64,000 nt of DNA from Porites lobata (GCA_942486035.1 CALNXK010000080.1:1439001-1503000); one strand, 5' to 3'; positions 27,601-40,110 are shown, counted from the first letter of the stretch. Numbers and translations: made by a program. The notes: generated by a model from the sequence alone, not told the origin.

Positions 27601-30560
27601 CAAATACGCCACTAAGCACAGCTTACCAGTCTTCGAAGCGCCTCTTCGCGTGTCACTACAGTGTTTGTCCAGCAGTCTGGCCCGTCAAATGCCAGATGAC
27701 TGATGATCCCACCAGCATTGTACGTCACTTCCAGTTCATTTGGATTGTTATTCAGTAACAAATCACTGGAAAAAACACCAAACTACTCAGTTTTAGCCAA
27801 TCACAAAAAAAAACCGCTGCATTAAAAATGAAGGCAAGCTTAAAAGGCGCCATGTCACGGTTGTCTAGTTCATTTTGTTGATAACGCCAATTATGTGTCC
27901 TCCTTTTTCGCTATGAAACTTGAGAAATTACTTGTGAATGGCAAAATTAAAGTTCAGAGTCAAACAAATATGTCTCCATACTATCAAACTTTACAAACAA
28001 CAAAAATGAACTTTGAAAAACTGTCAGGCTAACCAGGTTTCGAAAACCACAGTTGTAATCCGTTTCAATCTTCTTCAGGTTTGTCCATTTGGGCCTCCTT
28101 TTGTATTTTTTGTGTTATTCATACCTTCTTTGCAAGTTTTGAGCAGTTATTAAAAATGTTTCTCTCAGTTTGATGGCGGTCTTCACTGTTTGAATTTTAA
28201 TAACATTCAAGACACAGTTCCTTTAAGCAGCGAATGAACCTACTAGAACACGTTAGCCAACGTCATAAGCTGAGGCCTCAATTCAGGGACTTCCGCCACG
28301 TTGCCCTAAAAACAAAACAAAAAGAACATAAAACAAACAAACAAACAAAAAAACAATCAGTTCAAAAAAACTAGATCTTCATATGCAACAATCCAGGGCT
28401 TTTGGATCAACGACGAGTACTAAGACTTAGCTTCTTGTGGCTCAAGGGCATCAAGAACAAACACAGGAGGAAACTATTACGTGGCCGACATAAAACTAAG
28501 AGTTGAACAACGAATAGATAGTTCGATAAATGCAAAACACAAGAGAGTATGCAGCTTTTTTTCAACTCCGTTTTTCCCGGACGAGGTTAAGTAGTCAGTG
28601 TCAACAGGCTGGCTGTGGGTAGAGATAATCGGAAGCCTGTTCGCAGGCTAAGTTAGCGGTGAAAAAGCAGTCGTAGTACAACAAGCGTTGACGAAGAGAT
28701 TTGAGGATATACGTCGTCGAATTCCTATGTGCCGAAACTAATGCTGATGACTCGTTAGGGTTAGGTTCGGCACAAGTGAAGTTTGACGACTGACTGAAAC
28801 TTGAGCAACTTTGTAAGGACAAACGAAACTCCTTGATACTGTTATCCAATGGCACTGTTTTTCCCCCCGCCATTTTATATCAGAATCGCAATTCCAGTGA
28901 TGTTTGCTTGTACACTCTTTTTTTTTCATAAGAATATATTTTATAAGAATATCGAGGCTGAAATTTGCGAATATTTTAAGAATAAAGCCGAGGCTGAGAT
29001 TTTGAAAAGGATAGATATAATTTTGTGTTGAAACATCTGTAAAAACAATACAATTTTATGTTTTCAACTTAACCGTATAAAATTATTCCTTTCTCTAAAC
29101 GGCGAAAAAGACCAAATTTCTAACGGCTAAACTAGTTTGACGCGACATCTTTAACCTCCAACCAACGAAAAGCGATGGAGAATCTTCTTTAACGCGATAC
29201 AATCTTATTCCAAAAAACTTTAATTGAAAAAATGTCCCAATAAATTCTACAACGGAAAATACAAACGAAATTTAAGAATAATCATGCCCCCTTTCAGCCT
29301 AAAATCGGCAGAAAAATAAGAATATTCAGCCTGGGCCGGAAAAACAACATTCTTATATAAAAAAAAGAGCGTAACAGCTTACCATGAGTCCCAGCATGTT
29401 TCGCACTAAATCCCGCTGATCACTCAATTCCTGTTAAAGAAAGGAAAAGCAAACGTGCTTTGAATACTAACGAAAAAGGAGTATTCGGTAGACTTGAATG
29501 TTGCAGTAGAGATGGGGCTTGAGGACAAGTAAAAAAGTGGGAGAAAATGGCGCGGAGATAAGGGAACTTACGAGCCGCTAAAAAGAGACAAGAATACTTG
29601 AAAAAGGAAATACAAATAAGTTGAGTAATAAAAACGTTTGAAATATAAAAGTGCTTACCAAGAACAATGTAAAGAAAAAAAATAAACACAGTGCATAATA
29701 TTTTACTACATTACACAAAAGAACCCAAGCCAGGGTTGAAATTCGTCTAAAATCGGGCAATGTGAAGTCAAACTTACAGCCCTTTTCCCTCATACACGTG
29801 TGTACTACTGAACTAGAAGATACCTCTCGTAAGTAATTGTTACTACTCACGTTATTACACCTCATAAAGAGCTCTAAACCACGGTTAGAAAGGAACAACG
29901 AGCAGTTTTCTGGAGTTTCATCTGCAAACAAGGGAAGAAATAAATGTAACAGTTTCCTTCCTTCATAAATCGTCAGATTTTTCTCTCCTGACACAATGTT
30001 ATTTTTACCTGTAACATTCCACAATGCACTCCAACAGCATTCAAGAACACCACCAGACGCCTAAAAGAATAACCAAAAACTTAAGTATTCCCTGGTGATT
30101 CATGGGTCATGAAAAAGCCGTAAGTGTTTAAAAACCAATGAGTAAAATATTTTGAGACAAAGTCTACAACATTTTTAGGAGAGAGTCATACCGGATTGTT
30201 TCCCATCTTGTATCGCATAATATTCAGGATTTTCTGCAAGACAAAAAATGTTGACAAAAAAACGTTTTGAACCATAATTTTCACAAAAATACCGTCAAAT
30301 ACTATTAATTTTTGTCGCTTTCCAGGTTTTACATGAACCAAAACAAACTTAGAGGAACAAATACTACGCTATGCTTCTTCACGACTTTACCTTTAATATT
30401 CTAACTTAATAGTAAACGATAAAAATACCTCGACTCCTTGCAGGTCTCGACCCACTATAATCTTTTGGGAGTCTTGCACCTACATAAGTACATGTAAATA
30501 CAAGAAAACTTAGTAAAACTATATTAAACCACATCAGACAATAATAATAATTGATAAAAT

Positions 30561-30601
<41 letters not shown>

Positions 30602-33600
30602 TGTCTTATCTCATTTAGAGAGGGTGACAATAGACAGTTTCAAGGACTAATAAACTTGTGGCCCTCTAATCTGAACTAACTGGAGACAATTTCCAGATAG
30701 AATTTATTTTTTTTGGAATGTTGGTTTTTGAGGAGAGGGAAAAACTGGAGAAAAACCTCCGAAAGCAGCTCTAGAAGAGGGCAAATAACAAACTCAATCC
30801 ACCCTTGTTGACACCAAGACTTGAGCCTACGCCATCTTGGTGCAAGGCAAGCGTTTTCACCACTGGGCCCTCACTGCTCCCAGGTTTGAACATACCATAA
30901 TACTAAATTTCTAGCACTACATACCTGACACACCAGAAGGTTACATAGGGCAATGGCAGTCCTTTGTATAAAGTCGTCATGATGCACCAAGGCCGCCCGC
31001 AACAACAGCTCAACAATTCTTTTACAATTACAACTCTGAAAGTAAAACCAAAAAGCTTTTAAATAAAAACAAACAAACAATGAAATATACACTGGTAGAG
31101 CTCCAGCGTGATGAGTGGGATGTTGCCACGAGGGTTTGAATCCTGGCTGCATCACTATCTACAGTTTTTACAAAAGTTGTCATATCATGATGGCTAAATC
31201 ATTAACACTTTGTCTTGGTTCAAATTAATAATCCCTTCATTGCGCAGTGGTGAAACTGTTGGTATTTTCTCCTTCTATTCCTTGTCAGTTTGAAGGAAAC
31301 ATTAACCCAAACTACTTTTTAGAAACTACAGGAGACACAGATGCCGCCAATGTAGTTCAGCTTTCAAGATTTGAGTGGAAATAGCTTGCTTTAAAATACT
31401 TAATTGTAATTAAATTAGCACAAGCCGTTGTGGCTCCCAAGAATTTTACCTCACCGAAGCAATTGCAATGACTTAACCATCTGCTTGAGACATGACTAAC
31501 TGAGATAATGTACAAAGAAATGCACATGTTTGAACTCAAGAAAACTGTTAAAAGCTTGAATCATCTTGTGCAGTACAGTCAGCATGAACAGTGAGCTGGA
31601 GCATGGGTATTAATTGAATCGTTAAACCTAACTTCATGAGCAAAGACAAAAGTTTGAGCAAACTACTTACAGAGCTGAAGAGAAAATCTAAAACATTCTT
31701 AACGTGTGCAATATGGAGGGACAATTACTGTTTGCAAGCAATGATATCATGGAATGGTCACACTAAAAATCTGGAAAATTAATCCACGAACTTGGCAAAT
31801 TATTGTAAACACCACACTTGTTGTATTTAGAGAATTAATGCCGAAAAAGCGGTTTACAAAAAAACTGCTTACCACTTCATCTGGAATTCTGAAGTTGCAG
31901 AGAGTTAGGCAACAGTTCTTCTGTAACTAATAAAATAAAAAAAAATACAGAACACAGTATTTCAATGAAAAATACTGCTATCAAGCCATGCATATTTGAA
32001 TTCAACAATGTAACTATAACACGAATCTTTAAGACTGCCTTTATTATTGAACTCCTAATGCATAAAATCTCCAAATCATCAAACATTTGAAATCTGGAAA
32101 AGACTGTGGAGATAAATAAAGTTTGTTTTTAAAAATGTAACATTTTTCCTTGAATTCAAGAAACAATAAAACAAAACAGTGAACTGGACAGAGAGCTAAC
32201 AGAGAACATGAGAAGCATTTTTCAATCAAGAAAAAGGAACACTGGACATAACTTGAGAACTTTCATAACTATTGACAATTTATTAATGGTAAAAAACTGT
32301 TGCAGGGATGTCGCTAAGAGCCGGCTGTCAGTTAATTTCAATGGCTGAAAAAGGGTTTACCACCAGCTCAAATTAAAAATGAAAACAAAGACATCGGGGA
32401 ATTTTAGAGATGCAGTTGAGTAAAAAGCTGGCTTGACTAATAAATTAGCCTGCTTATCTTTTCCTTAGCTACATCTCTGCTGTATTGGATTGTTGAAACT
32501 GCGATCAATGCATAGTTATCACAGCACCCACAATGCAAATACATTGATAGTTTAATGTACTGATACAATTCTACTCTCATCCAGGCCCCAGTTGTTCAAA
32601 AGCTGGATAGAGCTTTCCATCGGATAAATCTCTTGATGAATTCCTCTTCTTGGGAAACCAATTGCACTATCCACTGGATAGAGATTTATATAGTGGATAG
32701 TGCTATCCACCTTTTAAACAACTGGTGCCAGACCTTAAGGGGAAAGGGAAAGGCAAGATAGGCCTTGGTTCACCTTTGTCACTGACCATTGCATGATAAT
32801 TTTAATGGCTTATGCACTTGTCACCTAAAACTAGTTTAACTGTTCTTATCGTATCACAACAATAACTTGTTATATGATTTACTTATTATTTCTAGTAATG
32901 TTTTCAAATCAGTTTACACACCTGAGCCTCTTTAACATGATTTTCCATGGCATTCAGAGTGGCTTCAATGACACGTCTGAAGGAGATGAGGAGAAGTTTT
33001 ATTCACTAAATCATCACCTATGACAACTCTCCAAATTACTGACATTTTCCTCTTAAATTTGCTGTTTTCTTTACAAGTACATGTTACTACCTTTTTAACT
33101 CCATGGACAGCTGCCAGTTAGGATTGTCATCATCATCTCTTGATAGATGATACAGGGAAGCACTGAAAAACAAAACACACACACTTCATAAATTTAAAGT
33201 AAGGCTCGGAGCAGCTTATTCATGTCACTTTACAGGAACGGCCAATTGCAATCAAATATAAATTATGGTTAAATAAATTAGAAATACTAACAATAATATT
33301 TAAGCAACATCATTACACAGATATTCTTTTTCCTTGAGCAACAAAGGAAATAGGAGACATCTGCACACAGGCTAATTAAATGAATACATGACTCAAAATG
33401 AAATTTCTGTCCTGTTGGTCATTTTACCAAAAGCCATTTAACCTCTAAAACTATTCCATGATCATTTAAAATGTTTGAGCAATCCACTTATTTTTACCTG
33501 TTTAAAGGAAAACAGGGGCATCCGTCCTCCCCTTCCTGGTTACAAATGTATTGAGTAGACTATCTACATGTAATGGCCTGTATCCAGCCACTATGAATAA

Positions 33601-36600
33601 TTCATAACTCATTTTGACTGGAAAATATATCACTGGAAGGTCAAAAAAGACCAAGGGTTCATGAATACAGGTTCAGACTCACCTTCCAGCAAGTTGAATC
33701 TTTTTCTCTGAAGAATGATTTTCCATGGAACCTAAGACAAGCTGTTCAGAAAACAGATAAAATGAATTTTAGACTAAAAAGCCGTAATTATAAAATAGAA
33801 AATTGGGGGAATGATGAATGTACCAGTTTGTTGATTTAAGATTGATTTTTCATTTGGCTTATAATTTCTTGGATTTTTGCATGTGCATGCCTTCCATGTC
33901 ACTTAAGAAACACTAAACTGCTTTGGTGAAATAGAAGGTAAAAAAAGTTGGGTTGGCTTTTTTGTAAACCGGAGAAAATGAAGCAAAATAATATTGCACT
34001 TTTTGGTTTGCTGTGTTCATTGTGTCAGACCTTCTATAAGAGCTATCAATGGCTTACTCTGCAAATTGAGTTAATGTCCATGTCATGATCCCTTTGCCTT
34101 ATGATGGAAAACAGTTCTTGCAAAGCACTGATCAGAAACTTGGGCCTGTTCTTGTAAACCTCCATTGACAGAGTGATCTGACTGAGATTCGCATTTCCTG
34201 ACACCTACATAAATGTTTAAAGAGTTGAAGGCATTACATCTCTAAATCATGTATGGTGATTTCTATGGATCAATTTCTTAGAATAGGACTCTAATGATTT
34301 TAAATGTACAATGTGGGTTGCAGGGAGGGGAGCAGGGGACACTTGAGAATTTCCCTGATGGGGCTCCATAGGAATACTCTATTTTGCCATTGGTAAGTTA
34401 AGGTAAGGTGCATTTGGCAGGAAATTATCTCAGTTTGGTACATCCCCTGTCCTATGAGGTACTGCATGGCAGATGCCCAGGGCAGTGGGGGGTACTCCCA
34501 CATGAAAAAGATGAGGATGCTTGTCATCTTTTTTAGAAACGTGAATTGCAAATTCTGGTCTCGGGATGGAAAGCCAACATTATTTTTTACCCATACAACT
34601 ATCGCCTAAGACTGTGCAGAAAAAATTATTTATAACACAAGCCATGCGCCATCATACTGTGTTGAATACAGTACAATGAAAATCACTATAGCTCTTATTT
34701 TTGGCTGTCTGTTTACAGTAGAGCAAACTTCTAAGCCACATTTATATTAGCCTGCAATGCAGACCTAATCTAACTACGGCTAATAACATCTGCAAAGAAG
34801 TACCAAAATCCTTAGTTCTAGGCACCCAACAGGTTAAACAAATTACCAGAAGTGTGTTTTGAATTTCCCTCCAACCTGATTGGCTAATTGACAATGGCTT
34901 TTTTAACAGGACAACCACGGTGCATACTCAAATCCTGGTACACAGCTGGGGACCAAGAAAAAGGAATTCTGGCTCTGGCTTGCAGACAGACTCACCCAGA
35001 GTTTTAGTTTCGTCTGTGCGGCAGGCTACATCCAGATGGGTCTCCTCTGGACTAAAATTCTAGTTTTTCAACAAGCATCTCTGTCATGTTTATATAAGAG
35101 TTGCCCCCTGGGATCACAGGATTCCCCCAACAGTAAATAGCCTATTTGCAATGAAATAGTATACACCTTGGTGAAGAGAGAAGCCAAGTTTTTTGTCCAA
35201 GAAAACAACACGACACTTACAACCAACACTCGAACCCTGATCTCCGATTAAAAGTCCAGTGCATAAACCACAAGACCTGGCAGGGTTTCTATGTGCTTCA
35301 CTCTGGCACATACACTAGTCACTGTCTTGACTTAAACTTTTTCAAAATAATTGCCATAATTTTCTGACCTATTGACAGCTCTGGAAAGGAGAGCAATTGT
35401 AAGAAATTATTGCTGACCTGTTCAGCAGGAATTTCTCGGTAACGGTACATATCAGTCTGAAATAATCCAAGAAACTGAAGCCTCTGTTTGCAGTGTTGAC
35501 GAAACAGCTGAAAGTGCTCAAACTTGAACCTTGCATTACCTGGTGAAAACAAGGAAAGGAAAATTTCTGATTCACTTAAAGGAACACCGCCCTTGAATAA
35601 GTCGTGTCATGAATTTAAGGTAAAAAAATTGATAAGGTCTGCCTGCGAAAAAGCATTGCATCTTCCTTGTGACAATGGCTATTTTAATGCTAGGGACGTT
35701 GACTTAAACGTCTAGTATAAAAATGGTAAATAAGACAGATGCATTACGTATGACAACTTTAACATTTTCTGTTATTAAAGGGCATCATTCAGACTACTTC
35801 ACAGTTGACTTTAACTTCTCAGACATTAAATGAGTCTGGTAAAAAATGGGACACTGTAATTGGGACACATTCGTGCCCAGCTTCTCCAGAGATGACTGGG
35901 GAGAGTCAGTGGTTTGTCTTTTTTGCAGAAAACCCTGTTTTTTTTCCATGTCATTGTCTTCTTTCATACATTCCATTTTTACACCAGTTCCCTTTAACAT
36001 CTGTAATTTTAAATGTGTCTAGATGATTTTAAGGTCTCTAGCATTAAAATAGCCAATGGGGGTTAACTGATTTTACCTGCAGTCAAAAGCTAAAAAGCTA
36101 ATACGGCTAATATCAATATTGTTAGTCTTTTTTAATCATTCTGTAAGGCTGCACTGCGTAAGAAAAATTGAAGGGAGCCCAGTGCTCTGAACCTGAGAAA
36201 TCCAGGGGACCCAGCATAAGATTTCTATGAAAAACTGAGATTTGTTTGTTGCCTGCGGCAAAAGTTAGGAGCCAGGGGCCATGGGCTTCTAGCACAGTCT
36301 TTATCCTGTGTGACAATTTAGTTAAACCTAATCTGACCTGAAATGTCCAGTGAGGTTAGATTTGGAAGACAAGGCAGTAATTCTTCCAAAAACTCCTCAT
36401 CCACCAGCACTACCATAGATTCCATAAATGATTGAAACCACACAGATTCATCGGGATCATCTCTTGACAAATCAAGGTGCTGCAACTGCATTAGTTGTTG
36501 CAGTGTAACTAACATTTCAACCGCGTCCAGTTTTCTACAGTTGTACAGTGACAGCCAGCACAGTGTCCTTTAAACAAAAATAAATTTAATTCCAGTATAT

Positions 36601-38615
36601 GTGTAAGCAAATATCCTGAATAATGATGATAAAGTGGAAAAAAAATTTTGCGGCCCTTCAGGCTGCAGTTTGGACTTCAAATAAGAGGTGCCTGGGCCCC
36701 CCAGGCTTCTCCCCTGGATCTGCCACTCTGCTTAATATCGGAGTGACAACACAGGGATAACTCATATCGAGTCAATGGCCAAAAGGCCAAAAAATGGCTA
36801 CAACTCTCTCACTAATCACTGAGCATTTGTTGCGGGCTCCTATTGTCGCCCGCAATCCTAATCTGCAGGTTTTCATTACACATACGTCACATGTAGGTAG
36901 CCAGCATTCGTTTGAAATTCCACTAAGAATGAATGGAATGCACAGAACGCAATTTGATCACAAGGGTCTCGACCTTCTATCCCTTATAATCTGATCATGC
37001 CTGTTTTGACTATCTGTCACGTAAAGCTTATGCAAAGCACAGGGATGGAGCAAAAGCATTTTGACCTTCGATCGTTTTCGCCCACACTCCCTAAACTTTG
37101 GTTATTACTACCGGTAGTTTAATACCATTTTTGCCGTGGTCGTTTAAAAGCAGAGGAGCTGAAAAATGCTACAGACCATGATGAACCACTTTGAGGCCCT
37201 TATAAAGAATGTTCCATATTTTTTAATCAGCAATCCCTCTACAGATGGCAGGAATTTGAACCCTCAATTTTTTGTTAGCACCCTCTGAAGGGTTTACTTT
37301 TTGGAGGACATCTAAAATAATATCATAAGGGTGCAGATTTTGTCAGCTTCCTCAACGAAAATGTTCAAACCACCCTATTCAAAAGCTTGCCATCCCCGGG
37401 GGGGGCACTTTAGGAATTTCTGGGTGGGGATGTACCGCTGGGACCCTGGAACCCTTGACCTATACCAGAGCTAGTTCAGCTGAATTTTGCTACCCTATAC
37501 TAGAGTAAACTCCCAAAATCCCCCTATCCTAGAGTAGCTGTTTCCCCAGTCTAGATAAAAACTTCAACCAACTGATCAGTTTCCTGAAAAATGATACCCT
37601 ATTCTAGACCCAAACGCTCTGATTTACATACCCTATCCTAGAGTAAACTGCTTGAAAACCATACCCTTCACAGCGGCACGTACCCATATAGCCCATATAT
37701 GGCAGTACCCCCCCCGGGTTGCCATCCTTAAGAGGGGTGTGGATTATTAATGGCAAGTCCCAAGTCCTAGCGCTGGTTGTTCAAAACGTGGATAATGTTT
37801 ATATACTGGATAAATCACTATTCAGCAAATAATGCAATAGTATTGATTTTCCTAACATTTATCTGCTGGATAGTAATTTGTCCAGTGGAAAGCTATAGCG
37901 CTAACCAACGTTTGGACAACAGGGCCTGTGAGTATCGTCTAGGTGTCACTTGACAAATGAGATACAAGTCATACCCCTTAACAGCTGCCAGAGGTTCAAC
38001 GCTCTCAAGATCATCACAGTTCGATAAATCCAGAGAAGTTAGAGAACACATGCTTCTCACGGGCTCCAGGGATGAAATATGTGTGCCACTAATATTTAAT
38101 CTTCTGAGATGAACCAGTGTACATAAGGAATCAAATTCTCTTTGATCGATAAATGTCCGAGACAAATCCAGACTCTTAAGTTTAGTAAAATCTCGCAGAC
38201 CACTTAAGTAGTTAATCTGGCGACAATAAGAAACGTTCAAAGAAACGAGGGAATCTTTACAACGGAGCAGGAATTCGATTGATTTGGATGTTAACGCCTC
38301 GCACTTTGAAACATCCACTTCTCGAAGACAATGACGAGAGATCAGTTCGACGCCCGCGTCTGTTATGGCTGTACCGCTAAGATTAGCTCTAGTCATTCGA
38401 CTCGTTTGCACATCAGCAAAAAATTTAGCAATAAAATCATCGCTGCAAGTTCCCATCTTTATCTTTTGGGATATAAGTGCTTGGCAGACTTCTTCGGGCA
38501 GAAAGAGGCTCTCATTCTTTGGAAGCTGAGATGATTCGAGGTACTTCAGAGAGGTTTTGAAACATATTTCAAAGAGAGAGGAAACTGTGCCATCGGCCAG
38601 ATCGTCTTTTGTCAT
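24602..38615 (-). CDS. ZER1: Protein zer-1 homologue (CUL2 Gly/N-degron receptor), 20 exons, one frameshift
   Basis: Coding exons in transcript order: 38615-37975, 36567-36338, 35539-35418, 34204-34058, 33741-33683, 33163-33091, 32976-32922, 31920-31873, 31697-31671, 31035-30925, 30479-30429, 30233-30192, 30060-30009, 29921-29851, 29430-29383, 28305-28244, 27765-27627, 26712-26660, 25466-25369, 24771-24602; every donor is GT and every acceptor AG. The joined length, after discounting one extra base in exon 6, is 765 codons, close to human ZER1 (766, from memory). Residues 13-23 (SLFEICFKTSL) fit a BC-box and LPEEVC at 39-44 a CUL2-box. Leucine-rich repeats follow (about 85-310), then armadillo-like repeats. 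LWNVTDE (548-554) and GNVAEV (593-598) keep the Trp, Asn, Asp and Glu that bind the N-terminal Gly in ZYG11B. Known family role: CUL2-Elongin ligase receptor for exposed N-terminal glycine. The similarity RNMLGL..GNVAEV.ELRPQLMT favours ZER1 over ZYG11B. Oddity: exon 6 needs a frame change at 33120. Confidence 0.93.
26116..26162. repeat. Near-perfect hairpin in ZER1 intron 18
   Basis: The arms GTGGGTTCACACTGGACTTT and the reverse complement of the right arm pair almost fully around a CAGTG-like centre, with single mismatches. At about 47 bp it is likely a foldback MITE remnant, spliced out with the intron between exons 18 and 19. Confidence 0.6.
28911..29373 (-). mobile_element. TA-flanked MITE copy A (Tc1/mariner-like), in ZER1 intron 15
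   Basis: The element is bounded by TA at 28911-28912 and 29372-29373, with terminal inverted repeats of the form CACTCTTTTTTTT...TAAGAAT. Its body is the reverse complement of the element at 44563-45010, including the shared motifs GGCCGGAAAAACAACATTC and AATAAAGCCGAGGCTGAGAT. It has no transposase frame, so it is non-autonomous. The TA flanks suggest a Tc1/mariner-type transposase. Its right end lies nine bases from the donor of ZER1 exon 15 (exon begins at 29383). Confidence 0.75.
30562..30601. repeat. (AAT)n microsatellite in ZER1 intron 10
   Basis: About 13 uninterrupted AAT units follow shorter interrupted AATAAT runs. It lies upstream, in transcript terms, of the 51-nt exon 11. Confidence 0.9.
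31088..31146 (+). repeat. tRNA-like SINE fragment (B-box) in ZER1 intron 9
   Basis: CACTGGTAGAGC resembles an A-box and GGTTTGAATCC a B-box of RNA polymerase III promoters, about 40 bases apart. The stems do not fold into an intact tRNA, so a tRNA-derived SINE remnant is more likely than a gene. Confidence 0.4.
32585..32729. repeat. GTTGTTCAAA / GGTGGATAG-type MITE in ZER1 intron 7
   Basis: The most complete member of this family in the window. The ends GCCCCAGTTGTT and AACAACTGGTGCC are inverted repeats. Internal CTGGATAGAG, TATCCACTGGATAG and GGATAGTGCTATCCACC blocks form nested palindromes. No coding capacity. Confidence 0.7.
35205..35292 (-). repeat. tRNA-like SINE fragment in ZER1 intron 3
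   Basis: On the minus strand a B-box-like GGTTCGAGTGTTG follows a segment beginning ACCCTGCCAGGTCTTG. The arrangement resembles a degenerate tRNA head as in SINEs, but the A-box is poor. Confidence 0.3.
37396..37718. mobile_element. Non-autonomous DNA transposon with 9-bp target-site duplication, ZER1 intron 1
   Basis: The block starts CCGGGGGGGG and ends CCCCCCCCGGG. It is flanked on both sides by the direct repeat TTGCCATCC (37387-37395 and 37719-37727), a 9-bp target-site duplication (8 bp if the first T is shared). The interior repeats variants of CCCTATCCTAGAGTAAACT several times. It has no open frame of note. A duplication of 8-9 bp fits hAT- or Mutator-like transposases; the family is not assigned. 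Confidence 0.7.
37769..37920. repeat. GTTGTTCAAA-type MITE in ZER1 intron 1
   Basis: The ends AGCGCTGGTTGTTCAAAACG and AGCGCTAACCAACG...GGACAAC are imperfect inverted repeats, with internal ACTGGATAAATCACTATTCAG blocks. It ends about 55 bases from the 3' end of ZER1 exon 1 (37975). Confidence 0.6.
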
Positions 38616-39140
38616 CTTTTACAAAGACCAATAGGTAATCCTTTCACGATATTAACACCATTCCTTGTTTACACGCGGAACTATAAAGGCAACATCAAGG
38701 AAACAGAGATCTTTCGTTTCCGATGACAAGCAAATTTCGCTTAATTTCGTCGTAGATTGTTTCCCAGGCCCAGGACTCCTCAAACATTGGGAACCTCGTC
38801 TCCATTTCCCGCCCAAAATTCCACGGGAAATTTCATAATAAAGCAGTAAAGACTGCAGTCTCGTGAAGCATGAAGCAGACCACAGAACCATAAAGAAAAG
38901 TTTGGGGGTGAGTCACTTTAATAGATAAGGGACACAACTTCCATATTAAAACCAATCTCTAAGAGGCTGCTCAGAGCAAGGCAAGGTTCTTCTGTCAAAC
39001 TGTTCACTGACCTCATGTGACATTTCTGGAAGTTCTGATTGGATCTTGCCTGTATTGTGCGCACATGTAGTAAACTAGGCCGTGGCCTGGGGTCTTGCTG
39101 GACAGAGTATAAAGTTTCACTATTTATCATCTTTAACCCC

Positions 39141-39437
39141 GGGGACTACGCATATGAAAGGGGGGGGGATGCTCGTCGTCTCGCTTCAGGGTGTAAATTT
39201 CGGATTTTGGTCTCACTTAGGATGTTCTTGGCAAAACGCCATCATATTTAACCGTGAAGGTCTCGTTTAGGGTTGCACGCGAAAAAATATAAAAATATAT
39301 ATATTGTCTGTGTTTTAACATGGTCGCTTTTAGGGGTCGAAAAAAGCTTGAGCCACACCCAGATCGGTCTCCTTTAGGGGTTTAATTCAAAATTTGCGAC
39401 GAGCATCCCCATCCCTTTCATATGCGGAGTCCCCCCC
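39141..39437. repeat. MITE with ACGCATATGAAAGGG inverted ends
   Basis: The left end GGGGACTACGCATATGAAAG, followed by GGGGATGCTCGTCG, is mirrored at the right by CGACGAGCATCCCC and CCCTTTCATATGCGGAGTCC. The arms are about 38 bp. The interior repeats a phrase of the type GGTCTC.TTTAGGG. Non-coding, and of a non-autonomous transposon type. Confidence 0.75.
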
Positions 39438-40044
39438 TTCCCGGGATCTTGAGCAGGGTGTCGTTTTGGACTCTGAAGCTATTGAAAGACTGAATGAGGG
39501 TCGGCTGTAAAACGTCTACGTTCATTTTTGTGGTACTAAAAACGTAATAACAGGGTAGCAAAACAGACAATTTTCCATCTGCAGAGTCAGGGTTTGTAGG
39601 CCTCTGCTGCACACTTCTACCCGAACTTGCCTTAAGCAACCCTCCTCCCCCACACAGCGAGGGTCAAATTTTCACTGGTGTATAGCAGAAAAAGTAGCTA
39701 CTCTTTTAGAGCCGGAGAACAATAGTCACACTTGTAAATTACTCATGTTAAAGTTTTAAGGAACTGACCCCTGGATAGAAATCACCGGCCCTCCCTTGTA
39801 TCTCAAGTCAGTGTTACACCTCTAAGGGGTTTTTTCAACCTCAAAAAATGTTTTGATCATTATATCCTGGCAGTGTGCAGGATGTTTGTTACGTCAATGC
39901 ATTTAAACCCTTTCACTGTCCAGTTCCCTGTGGGACTTAGTACCCAGACGGCCTAGAACTTATAAAAATTTTATGGGCATCCATCCTGAGGCTTCCTTTT
40001 AAGCATAAAGGAGTGATAGCTCCTTAGCCCTTCTTAGTCTTCCT

Positions 40045-40110
40045 GTACCTCAGTGGCAGAGAATATGGGCTGGTGACCAGAGAGTCATAGGTTCAACTCC
40101 TGTTGGGAAA
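40045..40110 (+). repeat. tRNA-like SINE head (B-box)
   Basis: ACCTCAGTGGCAGAG resembles an A-box and GGTTCAACTCC (40090-40100) is a good B-box. No complete cloverleaf can be drawn, so I call it a SINE fragment; its right end is undefined. Confidence 0.4.

Noticed and set aside
28262..28305. Shorter version of ZER1 exon 16 using a donor at ATGAC/GTTGGC
   Set aside because: It would drop six residues (LANVFY) that align with the human segment. The donor GTAGGT at 28243 keeps the phase and the full length.
28601..28873. Minus-strand 90-codon open frame inside ZER1 intron 15
   Set aside because: Its end is formed by a foldback (CTTAGCCTGCGAACAGGC), so it reads through a repeat. The surrounding ZER1 exons show it is intronic.
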